Translations under genes and position numbers: made by a program
Source: Sipunculus nudus
Taxonomy: Eukaryota; Annelida; Sipuncula; Golfingiida; Sipunculidae
Direction: 5' to 3'
Assembly (NCBI GenBank): GCA_026874595.1
Contig: CM049307.1
Span: 26,575,079 to 26,639,078, forward strand
Length of the DNA stretch: 64,000 bases
Shown: in pieces, positions 46,142-57,110 of the stretch
How positions within the stretch are numbered: the stretch's first letter is position 1
Layout: each line of letters begins with the position of its first letter
Notes under the pieces: generated by a model
Seen by the model: the letters and a program-made list of their open reading frames with translations, nothing else
What the model was told of the DNA's origin: nothing
The model's database searches: none

Positions 46142-47383
46142 TTGTATCCTTCATGTGCTGTAACTAAATCTATGGCCAAGAAAAACACACATGAGGATAA
46201 TGGTCTAGATATATACACTCTGGGAGTCACTAGTGACTCGTCTAATGACTCGCCCGTACAGGATGCAGCATTCTCAAGGTCAGAACTTATCGCCGAGCAG
46301 CATAAGGACCCTGATATGTCATGTTTGTTTCCCAGGGTAGTTTCTAAAGATGAGCTTTCACAGAACCCAGTTTGTTTCGATGTAAAAAATGGGTGCTTAT
46401 GCGTAAATGGCGACCACTTGATGTATGCGCTGATGATGAGTGGGCCATGAAACATCAAATAGTAAGGCCCAAAAGCTTTTCTAAGTGAAGTTCTAAGCAG
46501 TGCACATGAGGCTCCTTTGTCTTGCCATTTAGGTATAAATAAAACTTTCAGAAAGTTAGTACACACTTCTATTGGCCTAACCTCAGGAAAGATGTTGTAC
46601 AATATTGTAAATCATGCCATACATGCCAGATGGTAGGCAAGCCCGATCAGAATCCTCCTAAGGCCCCAATTATGCCTATTCCTGCTTTCGAGGAACCATT
46701 CAGTAGGATTATTGTTAATTGTGTTGAACCACTGCCCAAAACAAAATCTGGACATGAATACTTGCTGACAATCATGTGCGCATCTACCAGGTTCCCTGAG
46801 GCAATACCATTGCGCAAAATTAATATCAAAAGTGTTGTCAAAACTCTGACCAAGTTTTTTTACAACTTTTGGATTACCAAAATCCGTCCAGTCTGACCAA
46901 GGGTCTAATCTTATGTCTGGCTTATTCCAATAAGTTATGCTTGAGCTAGGTATAAAACAGTACAGCTCTTCGCCATACTATCCTGAAAGTCAGGGCGCCC
47001 TCGAACGTTTTCACCAGTCATTAAAAAACATGATCAGAACTTATTGTTATGACACATAGAACGACTTGGACGAAGGAATCCACCTATTGTTGTTTGCTAT
47101 CAGAGAATACTTTTAAGAGTCCATGGGATTTAGTCCCTTTGAACTAGTTTTTGGACACTCCGTTCGCGGACCATTGAAACTGCTTAAAGAAAAACTCTTG
47201 TGTAAAAATCCTGATTCTCTTAGTTTACTGCAGTATGTCTCACACATTCGCACTAAACTACACAATGCTTGTGAGATTGCAAAGTCAAATCTAAATTCTC
47301 CACAAAGTAAAATGAAAACAGAGTTGGACAAGCACACTGTAAGTAGGACGTTTGAGCCTGATGGAAAGGTCCTTGCCTTCCCA
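46142..47383 (+). pseudogene. Integrase (Gmr1-like element), upstream of reverse transcriptase
   Basis: A zinc-binding region around 46500-46630 contains CHLGINKT, then one frame away YWPNLRKDVVQYC and CKSCHTCQ. The catalytic core has IIVNCVEPL, where the first acidic residue is replaced by N (46717-46719), then SDQGSNL with D at 46895-46897 and ALERFHQ with E at 47003-47005, a D-x35-E spacing. MGFSPFELVFGHSVRGPL follows. At least three frameshifts and two stops are visible. The C-terminal GPY/F module is cut off at 47383 and resumes at 52425. Confidence 0.88.
47377..47383. repeat. Left candidate target duplication of the 5-kb insertion
   Basis: CTTCCCA recurs at 52418-52424, at the other boundary of the insertion. 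Confidence 0.4.
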
Positions 47384-47399
47384 GTCAAGACGTGATTTA

Positions 47400-48530
47400 A
47401 CAGTGATATCACTGTGAGGTCACACAAAACTCACATGGTGAGCTCACAACAGTGAGTTCCTGATGATCTCACTGTGAGCTCATTTTGTGATATATCATAT
47501 TGTGACGACACTGTGATGTCGCTGTGAGGTCACCATACACTCACACGCATATTGCTAAAAAGGCAAAGAAATGTAGCATTAGGATGATGTGATGTAAACT
47601 TAAATGAGTTTTATTGCATACTACAAATTTTTATGCGGTCTAATCAATTCTAAATAAACAGTCAGCGTGAGCTCTTGATGAGCTCACTGTGATCTCATGT
47701 TGTGATATATCATATTGTGACGACACTGTGATGTCACTGTGAAGTCACCATACACTCACACGCATATGACCAAAAATGCAAAGAAATGTAGAACTAGAAT
47801 GATGTGATATAAACTTAAATGAGTTTATTGCATACTACAAATTTTTATGCGGTCTAATCAATTCTAAATAAACAGTCACAGTGAGCTCTTGATGAGCTCA
47901 CTGTGACCTCATGTTGTGGTATATCATATTGTGACGACGCTGTGATGTCACTGTAAGGTCACCATAGACACACATGCACATGGTTAAAAGGCAAAGAAAT
48001 TTAGCACTAGAATAATGTTATATAATATTAAATGAGATTTATTGCATTTTATATTTTTTATATGATCTGAGCAAAACCTAAATAAACAGAACAGTGAGCT
48101 CTCGATGACCTCACTGTGACCTCATGTTGTGATATATCATATTGTGACCACGCTGGTTAAAAAGGGCAAAAAAATGAACCACTAGAATTATGTGAAATAA
48201 GATGTTAAGGGTTTATTGCGCGGGTCTACTACAAGTTTTATAATATGATCTCTTGAAAATCTAAATATACAGTAAGAGTGACCTCTTTATTACCTCACTG
48301 TGACCTCATGTTGTGATATATCATATTGTGACAACACTGTGATGTCACTGTGGGATCAGCATACACTCACATGCATGTGGTTGAAAAAAGCAAATACATG
48401 AACCATCAGAATTATGTGAAATAAAATGTAAAGGGGTTTATTGCATACTACAAGTTTTATCATGCGATCTCTTAAATTCTAAATAAACAGTAACAGCGAA
48501 CTCTCGATGACCTCAGCGGGCCGTTGGCAG
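47400..48530. repeat. Tandem array, about 212-bp units (left end of insertion)
   Basis: About five units share TGTGATATATCATATTGTGA (starting near 47489, 47701, 47916, 48127 and 48315), CACTGTGATGTCACTGTGA, GCAAAGAAATGTAG-like and GTCTAATCAATTCTAAATAA. Later units are shortened. Confidence 0.9.
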
Positions 48531-48584
48531 GCAGGCAAGTTTTTATTATATGTGCTAAATACCCAAAGACGAATGTTAAACTTT

Positions 48585-48592
48585 AATTTATA

Positions 48593-48625
<33 letters not shown>

Positions 48626-48747
48626 TTACATATATATACACATATATATATTTAAGTAAATACATAAGTTATGTAATAATATATATATATTATATTATTT
48701 TATTTCAGTAAAATATATATTTAAAATTATATAATAATAAATGGTTT

Positions 48748-48796
<49 letters not shown>
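48585..48796. repeat. TA-rich simple repeats
   Basis: Interrupted TATATA tracts, the longest at about 48757-48793. Confidence 0.85.
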
Positions 48797-48798
<2 letters not shown>

Positions 48799-48981
48799 AA
48801 TATTAATGTTTGCGTTAAATACAAGTGAAACCAAACATTTAAAGTACTTGGGGATATATTTCAGTCAGGTCTTTACTGGACACAGCTGACCATACACCCC
48901 CTCATTACCCATATCATCAACAGACCTGTTGCACTGGCTCTGTCCACAGCGCAGGACAGCCGGTAGCTTGACACTATCAGC

Positions 48982-49863
48982 ATGTCTGATCTGTTACTTG
49001 ATGCCTTACAATTTCATTTTGAACAAGAACCATCTCAGCCGTTATCTGGGTATTTGGGCTGGCTTTTCAATCAGCCTAGTACTGTATGGCATGTCAGGGA
49101 ACTTCTAATGTCAGATGGTTACTTCACAAAGACCTCAACCTGCAATATCCCTTTGACTACATAATCCGGACAGGCTCAGATCATTTCTGTTCTACACGGT
49201 GTAGTGTTTGGGAGAGGTGAGGGGAACATCCAGAACTTGAACTTCCAACCGTGCTACATTGGCAGTCAACATCCAGGGAAACAATGTAAGTATGTACCCT
49301 CATACCCTCATATTTCTCCTTTTAATTAAGCCAGATATGACATAATCTTTACATAATGTGTACATGCATTCACGTTGGACCTAAAGGATGTCCTCTGTAT
49401 TTGTGTGTGTGTGTGTGGGGGGGGGGTGCATTGTTAGATTATTTTAAAGGGGAAGGGGGGGGGGGTTAGACTGAAGTTTGACATTTAAACATGCTACTAC
49501 GTACAAATCAATAGTATATAAGAATTGTATTTTATTTATATAATTTTAGATTAAATAAAAATCCTATATTTATAAATAATACACAACTTATATATATAGT
49601 TGGTTAAAGCTGTGCATAATTACCAATACTTAGAGAGGGACAAATATTTATATTAAAAAAAGTACCCAGATGTAGACTATTAAGAGGTAATTGTGTAAGT
49701 TTTTTTCCAGCATGCGCTCAACACTACTACCTCAAGCAGGAAATTACAATCAGAAGGCGATGTGTCTATCACAGTAAAACTAGAAGTGGGCAAACAAATT
49801 GAGACTTACATCTCTAATGCAGCAACAAGAATCGCACGAAAACAAAACGATAAGAGTGATTAA
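48982..49863 (+). CDS. Unrecognised two-exon frame inside the insertion
   Basis: The frame starting at 48982 reads MSDLLLDALQFHFEQEPSQP, then GYLGWLFNQPSTVWHVREL, one in-frame TAA near 49162, then GVVFGRGEGNIQNLNFQPC up to a donor (ACAATGTAAGT, exon end 49285). A good acceptor (TTTTTTTCCAG) begins a second open segment at 49711 that runs to a stop at 49861-49863 in one frame, ending IARKQNDKSD. Joining the two changes frame depending on the junction used, so the gene model is uncertain. I do not recognise the protein. It may be a remnant of a gene carried by the inserted element. Other explanations are a captured host exon or chance. Confidence 0.3.
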
Positions 49864-50679
49864 CCTACAATTGTACAATTGTGGTGTATATCAGTTTAGT
49901 ACAAGGAAAATTAATTCTTTGTATGTGCTAGAATGATCTGTAAGCTCACCTGACTATAAGTCTTCTGAGTTATACTTAAAGCAATGGCCCTTCAGCTCCC
50001 TGTCACTCCACTTTCTGTCTGGTTTGACCTCCGGATATCCAAATGTCAACCAATGTATATTAGAATATTCCCAAGTCAAGTTGTTGAGATTGGAATTCAG
50101 ATGTTAATTTTTTTATGTTACTTCATTATTGTATTAAGTGTCATGTCACAATTTTAGTTCAGCAATCTATATTTTGTATTTGGCCGTCAACAAAGTTTCA
50201 AGGGACATTTCCTCTGAGCTTTTTCAAATGCTAACATGCAGACTATATAACTTCAGAACTAAGTCCTTTTCCATTTGTTGAAAATTTACAAAATGACTAT
50301 CATTGTCAAATTCAGCTGAGCACCATTACCCATGAATCCCTTGTTTCTGAAACGTAGCAGATTCACCCTTTGCTTGTCTAGGAATACTGGCAGATATTTA
50401 GGTTCCTTCATAGGGGCCACTCAATTTGAATATGTAAATTCATTTAAGCATTTGGGGGGGGGATTTAAGATTTACAATACTATTAATGTTTACTATTTGT
50501 CCTTTTTGATATTTACAAACATATTCTTCACATTGCACAATGCACCATATAAAATATATTGGATGTTGATACTGATATCACACATGCTCCATGTATGATT
50601 CTCTTACTCTTTGTGACAGGTACATTACATGTAACTGAATTAATCATGTATAAAACATGTATATATTACATATTTATTT

Positions 50680-50733
<54 letters not shown>

Positions 50734-51655
50734 TTGTGGCAATCAAATGTACTGATTTTAATCATATGAGTTTCAGGCAGTTAAAAGTACTGGCATATAT
50801 TGTTACTGATAGTGGCCACTCAATTGAATATGAATATACAAAAGTATTTTGATGAATGAACATATCTAGTAATTTAGGATTTAGAAGAACTTAAAGTACA
50901 TTTTATTCAGTCTGGTATGATTTTTTTTTAAATATTATATTATTATATCATTGTACATTTTGTAAATATTATAAAAATTAAACGAGGCTTACTTGTAAGT
51001 TGCATGAAGTTCAATTGGGATTCTATGACAGGAGTTTGACAAGCATGCAGTCTCTCACCTGATCCGAATTGACAGTGATTGATGATGAGAAAGAATTGGT
51101 GACAATAAAATTTTAAATATAAAAAAGTATTCTTTCAGTAAAAGTGAAAATTCTTGCAAAAGAATCAATACAAGTTATACACAAGTGACTTGTTTTCTGT
51201 CATTTCTGTATTCTACTGGATTATAAAATACGTGTTATGAAATCTGAAATGTGGCTTCTGTGTTTGTAAAGTATACATGCATTTCTCAACTAGAGAAAGT
51301 GAACCCACAGCTCTTCATATGACATGTGTTAATTACTTTTACCTGACATATGGATGTTCATCCCCTTTCTCAGAAAATAATTACACTTTACAATGTACGT
51401 TTATTGTGAATCCACATCTGACATCATGGTGAAGCCGTAGCTTGAGCAAAACTTTATGCGGATTGAAAAATCAGCAGAGGCAAGGGGGAGGGGGGGGGGG
51501 CGATCACAAGGCAGGGCAGAATGCAAGTGTGTAAGATTTGGCATCCTATGCGTGGGTTTAGAAATTATTAAGAACACATTGTAAGTGGGCATATTTTTTA
51601 TATATTTTAGTCCTATGAACTACACAAATTTTAAAAGATAAATAATAATATTACA
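49864..51655. other. AT-rich interior of the insertion
   Basis: It contains a (TA)n tract at 50683-50731 and a G run near 51490. No other feature supported. Confidence 0.45.
50683..50731. repeat. (TA)n microsatellite
   Basis: About 24 TA units. Confidence 0.95.
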
Positions 51656-51659
51656 TATA

Positions 51660-52410
51660 TACCTGTGACCTCACACATTTGACTGCACTGTGTTCCCATA
51701 CTGTGAGTTACCTGTGATTCCACACTGTGACATTACTTTGGACTCTACTACTACACAAATGTGACCCTACAGGATGACCTCACTGACACTCACAAAGTTG
51801 GCTTTCTGTCATCCAAGAACATAACCTCTGTGATAAGAGACTTTGTGTGATCATAGTGACCCCAGACCATGCTATTACTGGGAACTCGCATATTGATATC
51901 ACTGTGATCCCAAGAAATGACCTCATTGGGAATTCATATTGTGAGATCACTGTGACCACAGACCATGACCTTATTGAAAACACATACTGTGAGATCACTG
52001 TGGCCTCACACTGTGACCTCACTGAGAACTTATAGCATGAAATCACTGTGATGTCTAAAGATGGTTACAAACTGAGCTCATTGTGATCTCATACCATGAG
52101 AACATCTGTGAGTTCACACTGTGAGATCATTGTGACCACAGACCATGACCTCACTGAGAACTCACTCTGTGAGACCATTGTGACCACCGACCATGACCTC
52201 ACTGAGAACTCACACTGTGAGATCATTGTGACCTCAGACCATGACCTCACTGAGAACTCACACTCTGAGATCACTGTGGCCTCACACTGTGACCTCACTG
52301 AGAACTCACACCGTGAGACCACTGTGATGTCTGAAGGTGGTTACAGATTGAGCTCCCTGTGACCTCACACCATGAGATCATATGTGAGCTCACTGTGAGT
52401 CTACTGTGAG
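51660..52410. repeat. 48-bp minisatellite (right end of insertion)
   Basis: Units read GACCATGACCTCACTGAGAA, then CTCACACTGTGAGATCATTG and TGACC; four consecutive units at about 52130-52322 keep a 48-base period. Because 48 is divisible by three, long repetitive frames are open on both strands and are not evidence of a protein. Confidence 0.9.
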
Positions 52411-52417
52411 TTCATTA

Positions 52418-52424
52418 CTTCCCA
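52418..52424. repeat. Right candidate target duplication of the 5-kb insertion
   Basis: CTTCCCA, matching 47377-47383. Confidence 0.4.
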
Positions 52425-52565
52425 TCCCTGGCAGACCTCTGCTAGCTAGGTATTTGGCCCTTACATTGTTGACAAGAAAGTCAGTGATTTCAATTACATA
52501 CTATTGACACCAGATAGACGTAAGAAGAAACAACTGTGCCATGTTAACATGTTGAAACCATATTA
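52425..52565 (+). pseudogene. Resumed integrase C-terminus (GPY/F module)
   Basis: PGRPLLAR, then with a one-base shift FGPYIVDKKVSDFNYILL and TPDRRKKKQLCHVNMLKPYY. The GPY motif and the terminal HVNMLKPYY are diagnostic of Gypsy integrase ends. This shows that integrase sits directly upstream of reverse transcriptase. Confidence 0.85.
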
Positions 52566-53327
52566 TGACAGAAATAGCACATCAGATGTTGTACATAATG
52601 TTACTGCTGTAAATTGTATAAACAGTGACCCTGACCCAGTTAAAGTAGATACTGAATGTAAGTGTGATGTAGACATTCAGTATGGTACAGTACCATTAAA
52701 AAACTCAGACGTGCTTAAAAACCTGGATGCCAAACTGTCACACCTTACCGCACAACAACAACAAGGCCTCAAGGACCTGCTGCGGAATTATGAACATTGT
52801 TTAGTGACATTCCAACACGAACTAACATGTTGTGCCATGAGGTCGATGTTGGGGAGGCAAGCGCAGTCAAGCATCATCCATATACACTGAATCTAGAAAA
52901 GCATGGAAGTTACCGTATGTGCACAGATTATCGAAAACTTAACTCTGTCACCAAGACTGACACGTTCCCGATTCCGAGGATCGATGATTGTATTGATAGA
53001 GTCAGTAGCTCCAGATATGTTTCCAAGTTTGATTTTTTAAAAGGATTCTGGCAAGTTCCGCTGACAGATCGAGCGAAAGAAGTGTCCGCATTTGTAACGC
53101 CGCAAGGACTTTACCAGTATAAAGTTATGCCGTTTGGCATGAAGAACTTGCCAGCCAGGTTCCGGCGCCTCATCCATATGGTTGTCAAGGACATTCACGG
53201 CTGCTACGCATATATTGATTACCTTATCGTGTACAGCGACACCTGGGAGAAACATCTTCGCGACCTCTTCGAAAGACTCAGTGAAGCACGGTCATATTTT
53301 AGGGCAGGGTCAGGTAAAACCTGTTGA
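52566..53327 (+). pseudogene. Reverse transcriptase (Gmr1-like element)
   Basis: The linker and N-terminal part are in one frame to about 52797, then the frame shifts. The fingers contain GSYRMCTDYRKLN, TDTFPIPRIDDCIDRV and KFDFLKGFWQVPL; VMPFGMKNLPARF follows. The catalytic box reads AYIDYLIVYSDTW: the second aspartate of YxDD is tyrosine (53220-53222), which should abolish polymerase activity. About 30-40 residues are missing before GSYRMCTD, and the thumb after RLSEARSYF is also deleted. It lies downstream of integrase. Confidence 0.92.
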
Positions 53328-53952
53328 TGCTAATATAAGTGCTATTTCTGCATTTCCTAGACCAGAGAACAAAAAGCAAATAATGCGTATTCTTGGTATG
53401 TTTGGATACAACAGGAAGTTTTGTCCAAATATTTCTGCTGTAGCTGAACCTTTGACTAATTTGTTAAAGAAGAAAAAAAAATTTGTATGGAGTGTTCAGT
53501 GTGAAAATGCATTTCAGAATTTGAAAGCAATTCTGCAAAGTTCACCAGTTTTAGCAGCTCCAGACTTTTCAGTACCTTTTAAGTTAGCTGTAGATGCTAG
53601 TGATACTGCTGCTGGTGCTGTGTTGTTACAAGAAGGCAATGATGGCATAGATCATCCAATTTGTTATTTCTCAAGAAAGTTTAATGCAAACCAGAAAAAC
53701 TTCTCCACTATTGAAAAAGAATGTTTGGCTTTGATTTGGGCGTTGCAACATTTTGAAGTTTATGTTACTTCATCAGTCAGGCCTATCATTGTCTTCAGTG
53801 ATCACAATCCCCTCACGTTCATGAACAAGTTGAAGTGTAAAAATCAAAGATTGTTGAGATGGAGTTTGTTCTTACATGATTACAACCTTGATATCATACA
53901 CATTTAAGGGAAAGACAATGTACTTGCTGATTGCTTATCGAGATGTTTATGA
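53310..53952 (+). pseudogene. RNase H and connection domain (Gmr1-like element)
   Basis: It begins LGQGQVKPVDANISAISAFP in a shifted frame, then GYNRKFCPNISAVAEPLTNL (connection) and LAVDASDTAAGAVLLQ, FSTIEKECLALIWALQHFE and VFSDHNPLTF. These are the expected D-E-D residues of a Gypsy RNase H, which removes RNA from the RNA/DNA hybrid. An in-frame TAA at 53905-53907 precedes GKDNVLADCLSRCL, the usual C-terminal box. Otherwise this is the longest uninterrupted frame of the element. Confidence 0.92.
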
Positions 53953-54073
53953 AATGTTGTACACAGGACGTTTATGTAATATTGTAGATAAGATGATTTT
54001 TGAGATGTTGTAAAATTTTAGTGATTGTGATCGCAAAAAGAAAGTTTTCCAAGAAACCTTTCTTTTTTCTTAC

Positions 54074-54083
54074 AAGAGGGGAG
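54074..54083 (+). other. Polypurine tract of the Gmr1-like element
   Basis: AAGAGGGGAG directly abuts the 3' LTR start TGTTGCAGG. Confidence 0.85.
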
Positions 54084-54867
54084 TGTTGCAGGTGCTCTTT
54101 TTATTAAGTGACACGGGCGTAACTCGTGTTGTTTTTACATTTTATGTTTAATCCGTACTGGTTGAACTCTCGTTGTCATGTGACCCTTGGGTTTTCACGC
54201 CTGGTCGTAGGTCACGTGATGAGCCTGGTATGTGTTGAGACACACGGCTATGTCTTTCTAGATAATTCCTGAAACGCGTGTTGTGCAAGAACTTATAGAC
54301 TGTTCGAGAAGTGGAAAATTCCCGGCTTTGCGTGTGAAGGTATATAAAGGGGCTGTTTTTTAGAACCAGAGGGCAGGCAGCAGAGCAGATTCCAGCGGAC
54401 GTAGAAGCGTGTGTCAGATTCTAAGACCTTATCGACGAATGCGGCAATTATACATTTTCAAAGATATTCTCCTGGATTTTATATATTTGGACTTCAGTTT
54501 ACTTTCTGTGTTGTTGCAAGAACTTTCCACTGGACTGTCATTCTCCGAGAGTTTACATTCAAAGGACTTGTCGTTGTGATGGTGTTGGTATCGAGGTACT
54601 GTACCATTATCTTTCTGTGTGATTGTATTGACTTGTTGCTATAACGCTGTTTTACTGTATAATTGTATTGATTTTGTGTATTGTATTGTTAGGGTTGTTT
54701 TAAGAATAAATTATAGTTATTTGGTAACAAAAAAAACACTGACTTCTTTATTCATTTCCCTAGGCATTTCACGCTGCCTAGTGTTACAGGATCTGATTTT
54801 TTTTATCTCCATTACAAAATTTGTGTTCATCAGCATACGTGATCTGTTTATATTAGGTTCCGTAACA
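54084..54867 (+). repeat. 3' LTR (784 bp) of the Gmr1-like element
   Basis: It matches 43425-44210 throughout, starts TGTTGCAGG and ends CGTAACA, with TATATAAA at 54341-54348. Confidence 0.93.
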
Positions 54868-54978
54868 ATATATTTATCTCAAATGTAAATATTACTGTTA
54901 ATGAAATCACCTCAGTAAAATAGTTCTGTTCAATGTTGAGCATCTTCTTGTTTTTTTTGTTCTTACTTATTAACTTAA

Positions 54979-56247
54979 CTACTTTTCAATATGTCTCTGT
55001 AGTGGTTTAACCAAATGTCCACTGTTGGTAGTTTTAATGTCTGGCGACTGTGTTTTGTCTGTGGGTTTAGGCATCCCTTGTGGCTGTTCCTCTCCATGGT
55101 TGAGTGATTGAAATCTATCATTGGTCGATGCTGTGTGATCTGATCTCTTTAGAATCGACCTGCGCACTATTTGCTGATTTTGTTTTGGTATTGCAGTATG
55201 ATCATTATATGTCGGGTCTTGGAATCTCACGGTTTTCCTTGGTATATCTAGTCCACGTATGTGAGATCTGTTTCTGCGCAGTGCTTTTCCATTTGGCACG
55301 TTTACAAGGTATGATCTCGGTTCATCACATTTTTGTTGTACTGTACCTTGTACCCATCTGCTTGTGTTTTGGTCTTGTATTACGACTCTCTGTCCCACAA
55401 CTAAATCAGATAGTCTACGTACACCTTGTTGATCATGGTATACCTTTTGCATTTGTTGTCTTTCTGTCAATCTCTGGTGGATTTCTTCTTGCTGTGGTTG
55501 AACGTTCTTAATGTTAACTGTTATGGTTGTTCTCAGTTTTCTGTTATTCAATAGCTCACCTGGTGATGGTATGACATTATCAATAGGTGTTGATCTCAGG
55601 TTCAGTACTGCCAGATCAAGATCTGTGACCGATTCATGTGCTATTGTCATTGTGTTTTTCACAGTTTGTATTGTCCTTTCCACCATCCCGTTGCTTTGGG
55701 GATAGTGTGGGCTTGATGTTATATGATGGAATTGCCATCTGTTTGCAAAACTAGTGTATTCTTGTCTGCTGAAATGGCTACCATTGTCAGATATGACTGT
55801 TGTAGGGATACCTTGCATACCAAATATTTGTTTGGTAGCATCAATGACTGCTCTGCTTGTGCAAGGTTTTCTGATTTTCTTGATAAATGGATATTTGTTA
55901 TAGTAGGCCACAATAATTAAGTAATCATCTCCTTCGTAAAAGAATAAGTCTGTACCTTCTTTGTCCCAAGGTCTGCTAGGGATCTCATATGGCAGCAACG
56001 GTTGTTTTGTTTGTGATTTTTGATGGCTCTGACAAGTTTCGCAGTTTCTCACTTTTCTATCTACACCTTTGGTAATACCTGGCCAATAAACAGTAGATTT
56101 GGCTCTATGTTGGCATTTGTTTAAACCAAAATGTCCCTCATATAGTTTGTTTAGTGTTTCCTCTCTCATTACACCAGGATTTATAACGCGATCACCCTTC
56201 AAGAGTATACCATTTTTAATGTTGATGGTGTCTTTATACAGCTCCAA
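54979..56247 (-). CDS. Integrase of the minus-strand Gypsy element (open frame)
   Basis: A 422-residue frame. An N-terminal zinc-binding region has H39 and C69/C72 (YWPGITKGVDRKVRNCETC). The catalytic core has D100 (EGTDLFFYEGDDY), D154 (VISDNGSHF) and E190 (NGMVERTIQ), a D-x35-E spacing, so the DDE triad is intact. The typical LIVVDYYS position reads LIIVAYYNK. The C-terminal part has DLVVGQRVVIQD and a NRSHIRGL box of Gypsy integrase tails. It inserts the cDNA into the host genome. The true polyprotein start lies upstream, so 56247 is only the first methionine after a break. It is the best-preserved coding segment of the window. Confidence 0.92.
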   Translation of the reverse strand: MELYKDTINIKNGILLKGDRVINPGVMREETLNKLYEGHFGLNKCQHRAKSTVYWPGITKGVDRKVRNCETCQSHQKSQTKQPLLPYEIPSRPWDKEGTDLFFYEGDDYLIIVAYYNKYPFIKKIRKPCTSRAVIDATKQIFGMQGIPTTVISDNGSHFSRQEYTSFANRWQFHHITSSPHYPQSNGMVERTIQTVKNTMTIAHESVTDLDLAVLNLRSTPIDNVIPSPGELLNNRKLRTTITVNIKNVQPQQEEIHQRLTERQQMQKVYHDQQGVRRLSDLVVGQRVVIQDQNTSRWVQGTVQQKCDEPRSYLVNVPNGKALRRNRSHIRGLDIPRKTVRFQDPTYNDHTAIPKQNQQIVRRSILKRSDHTASTNDRFQSLNHGEEQPQGMPKPTDKTQSPDIKTTNSGHLVKPLQRHIEK

Positions 56248-56499
56248 TAATACCTAATGATTTTGGGTACTTGCTGTGGATTACCTGGCCATCCATTCAT
56301 AACAATTTCCTTCAATGCATGTAATTCAGGGTCTTTGTTTGTTTGATGTTGTAGTGTCTCTCCTTTTGCTGTGGACATTTGTACTGTATGTATTGTCCGG
56401 TCGAGATTAATTTCAGAACCTAGCTGGTATTGGGCTGAGACGAAATAACATGTCAGCGATGAACATTTTTTTTTCCAGGCTTGTATACTATCTCAAAGT

Positions 56500-57110
56500 C
56501 ATACGGTTGTATGCGAGTCATGAGCCTCTGTGATCTCGATGGGGTGTCTCCCATTGACTTGTGCTGTATGTTGACCATTGGTTTGTGTTCGATTCTATCT
56601 TGATTGTGGCTCCATATATGAATGTGTGAAAGCGCGTGATACCAAAGACAACAGCTAATAGTTCTCGCTCAATGTTCGAGTAATTCTTCTCAGCTGTTGT
56701 TAGAGCTTTGCTTGCGAACATCACCGGCTCATTGTTCTGGAGTAATACTGCTCCGAGACCTTTCGTTGAAGCATCAACTTGTATTGTTGTTGATATCTGT
56801 TTATTGAAGTATTTTTATGTTGTCTGTTCACACAGCATCTTTTTGATTTTCCTGAATATATCGTCATGAGATGGAGTCCAATCAAAGATTGTGTCTTTGT
56901 GAGTTAATTGACGCAAAGGCTCTGTTAGTTGTGCTAAACATGGTATGAATGGTTGCATGTAGTTGACAAGTCCTAAGAATTGTTGCAATTCTGGGACATT
57001 GTTCGGGCTTGGTATGTTTTGTATTGCTTCAACTTTCTCGGGATCTGGGCGAATCCCATGACCATCATAGTAGTATCCGAAAAATGTCACCATGTTTGCT
57101 TTCACTTCGC
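56500..57110 (-). pseudogene. RNase H and connection region (minus-strand element)
   Basis: At 57105-56815: FFGYYYDGHGIRPDPEKVEA, FLGLVNYMQPFIP and FDWTPSHDDIFRKIK. At 56724-56518, in another frame: MFASKALTTAEKNYSNIERE, LLAVVFGITRFHTFIYG. The intervening part carries a VDASTKGLGAVLLQ-type block. The late RNase H sequence after KIESN is scrambled by frameshifts. It is the polymerase-associated nuclease of the same pol gene. Confidence 0.85.

Larger units (their letters stand above)
47384..52424. mobile_element. About 5-kb insertion inside the integrase C-terminus
   Basis: The integrase frame reads KVLAFPV before this segment and PGRPLLAR then FGPYIVDKK after it, which is the continuous end of a Gypsy integrase. 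The insert is therefore foreign. Both ends are tandem arrays rich in CTCACTGTGA words; the middle has TA-rich tracts and a small spliced-looking frame. No transposase is recognised. A non-autonomous DNA transposon with subterminal repeats is the favoured reading. Confidence 0.65.
43425..54867 (+). mobile_element. Gmr1-like Ty3/Gypsy element with integrase upstream of reverse transcriptase
   Basis: Two LTRs (43425-44210 and 54084-54867) bound a primer-binding site, gag with a SCAN-like capsid, protease, integrase, reverse transcriptase/RNase H and a polypurine tract. Integrase before reverse transcriptase is the arrangement of Gmr1-like elements and unlike ordinary Gypsy elements. The 4-bp word ATAT flanks both ends, though the site is itself AT-repeat-like. 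The copy is dead: frameshifts, stops, deletions and catalytic substitutions are present, and a 5-kb insertion splits the integrase C-terminus. Confidence 0.9.

Noticed and set aside
44914-47395. Host SCAN-domain or integrase-derived gene
   Set aside because: The segments lie between matching LTRs with a primer-binding site and polypurine tract, so they belong to the retrotransposon.
48585-48796. Replication origin in TA-rich DNA
   Set aside because: Simple TA repeats alone are no evidence of an origin in an animal genome.
51780-52362. Repetitive proteins with 16-residue units on both strands
   Set aside because: The 48-bp repeat is a multiple of three, so all frames without a stop stay open; no start context or family match.
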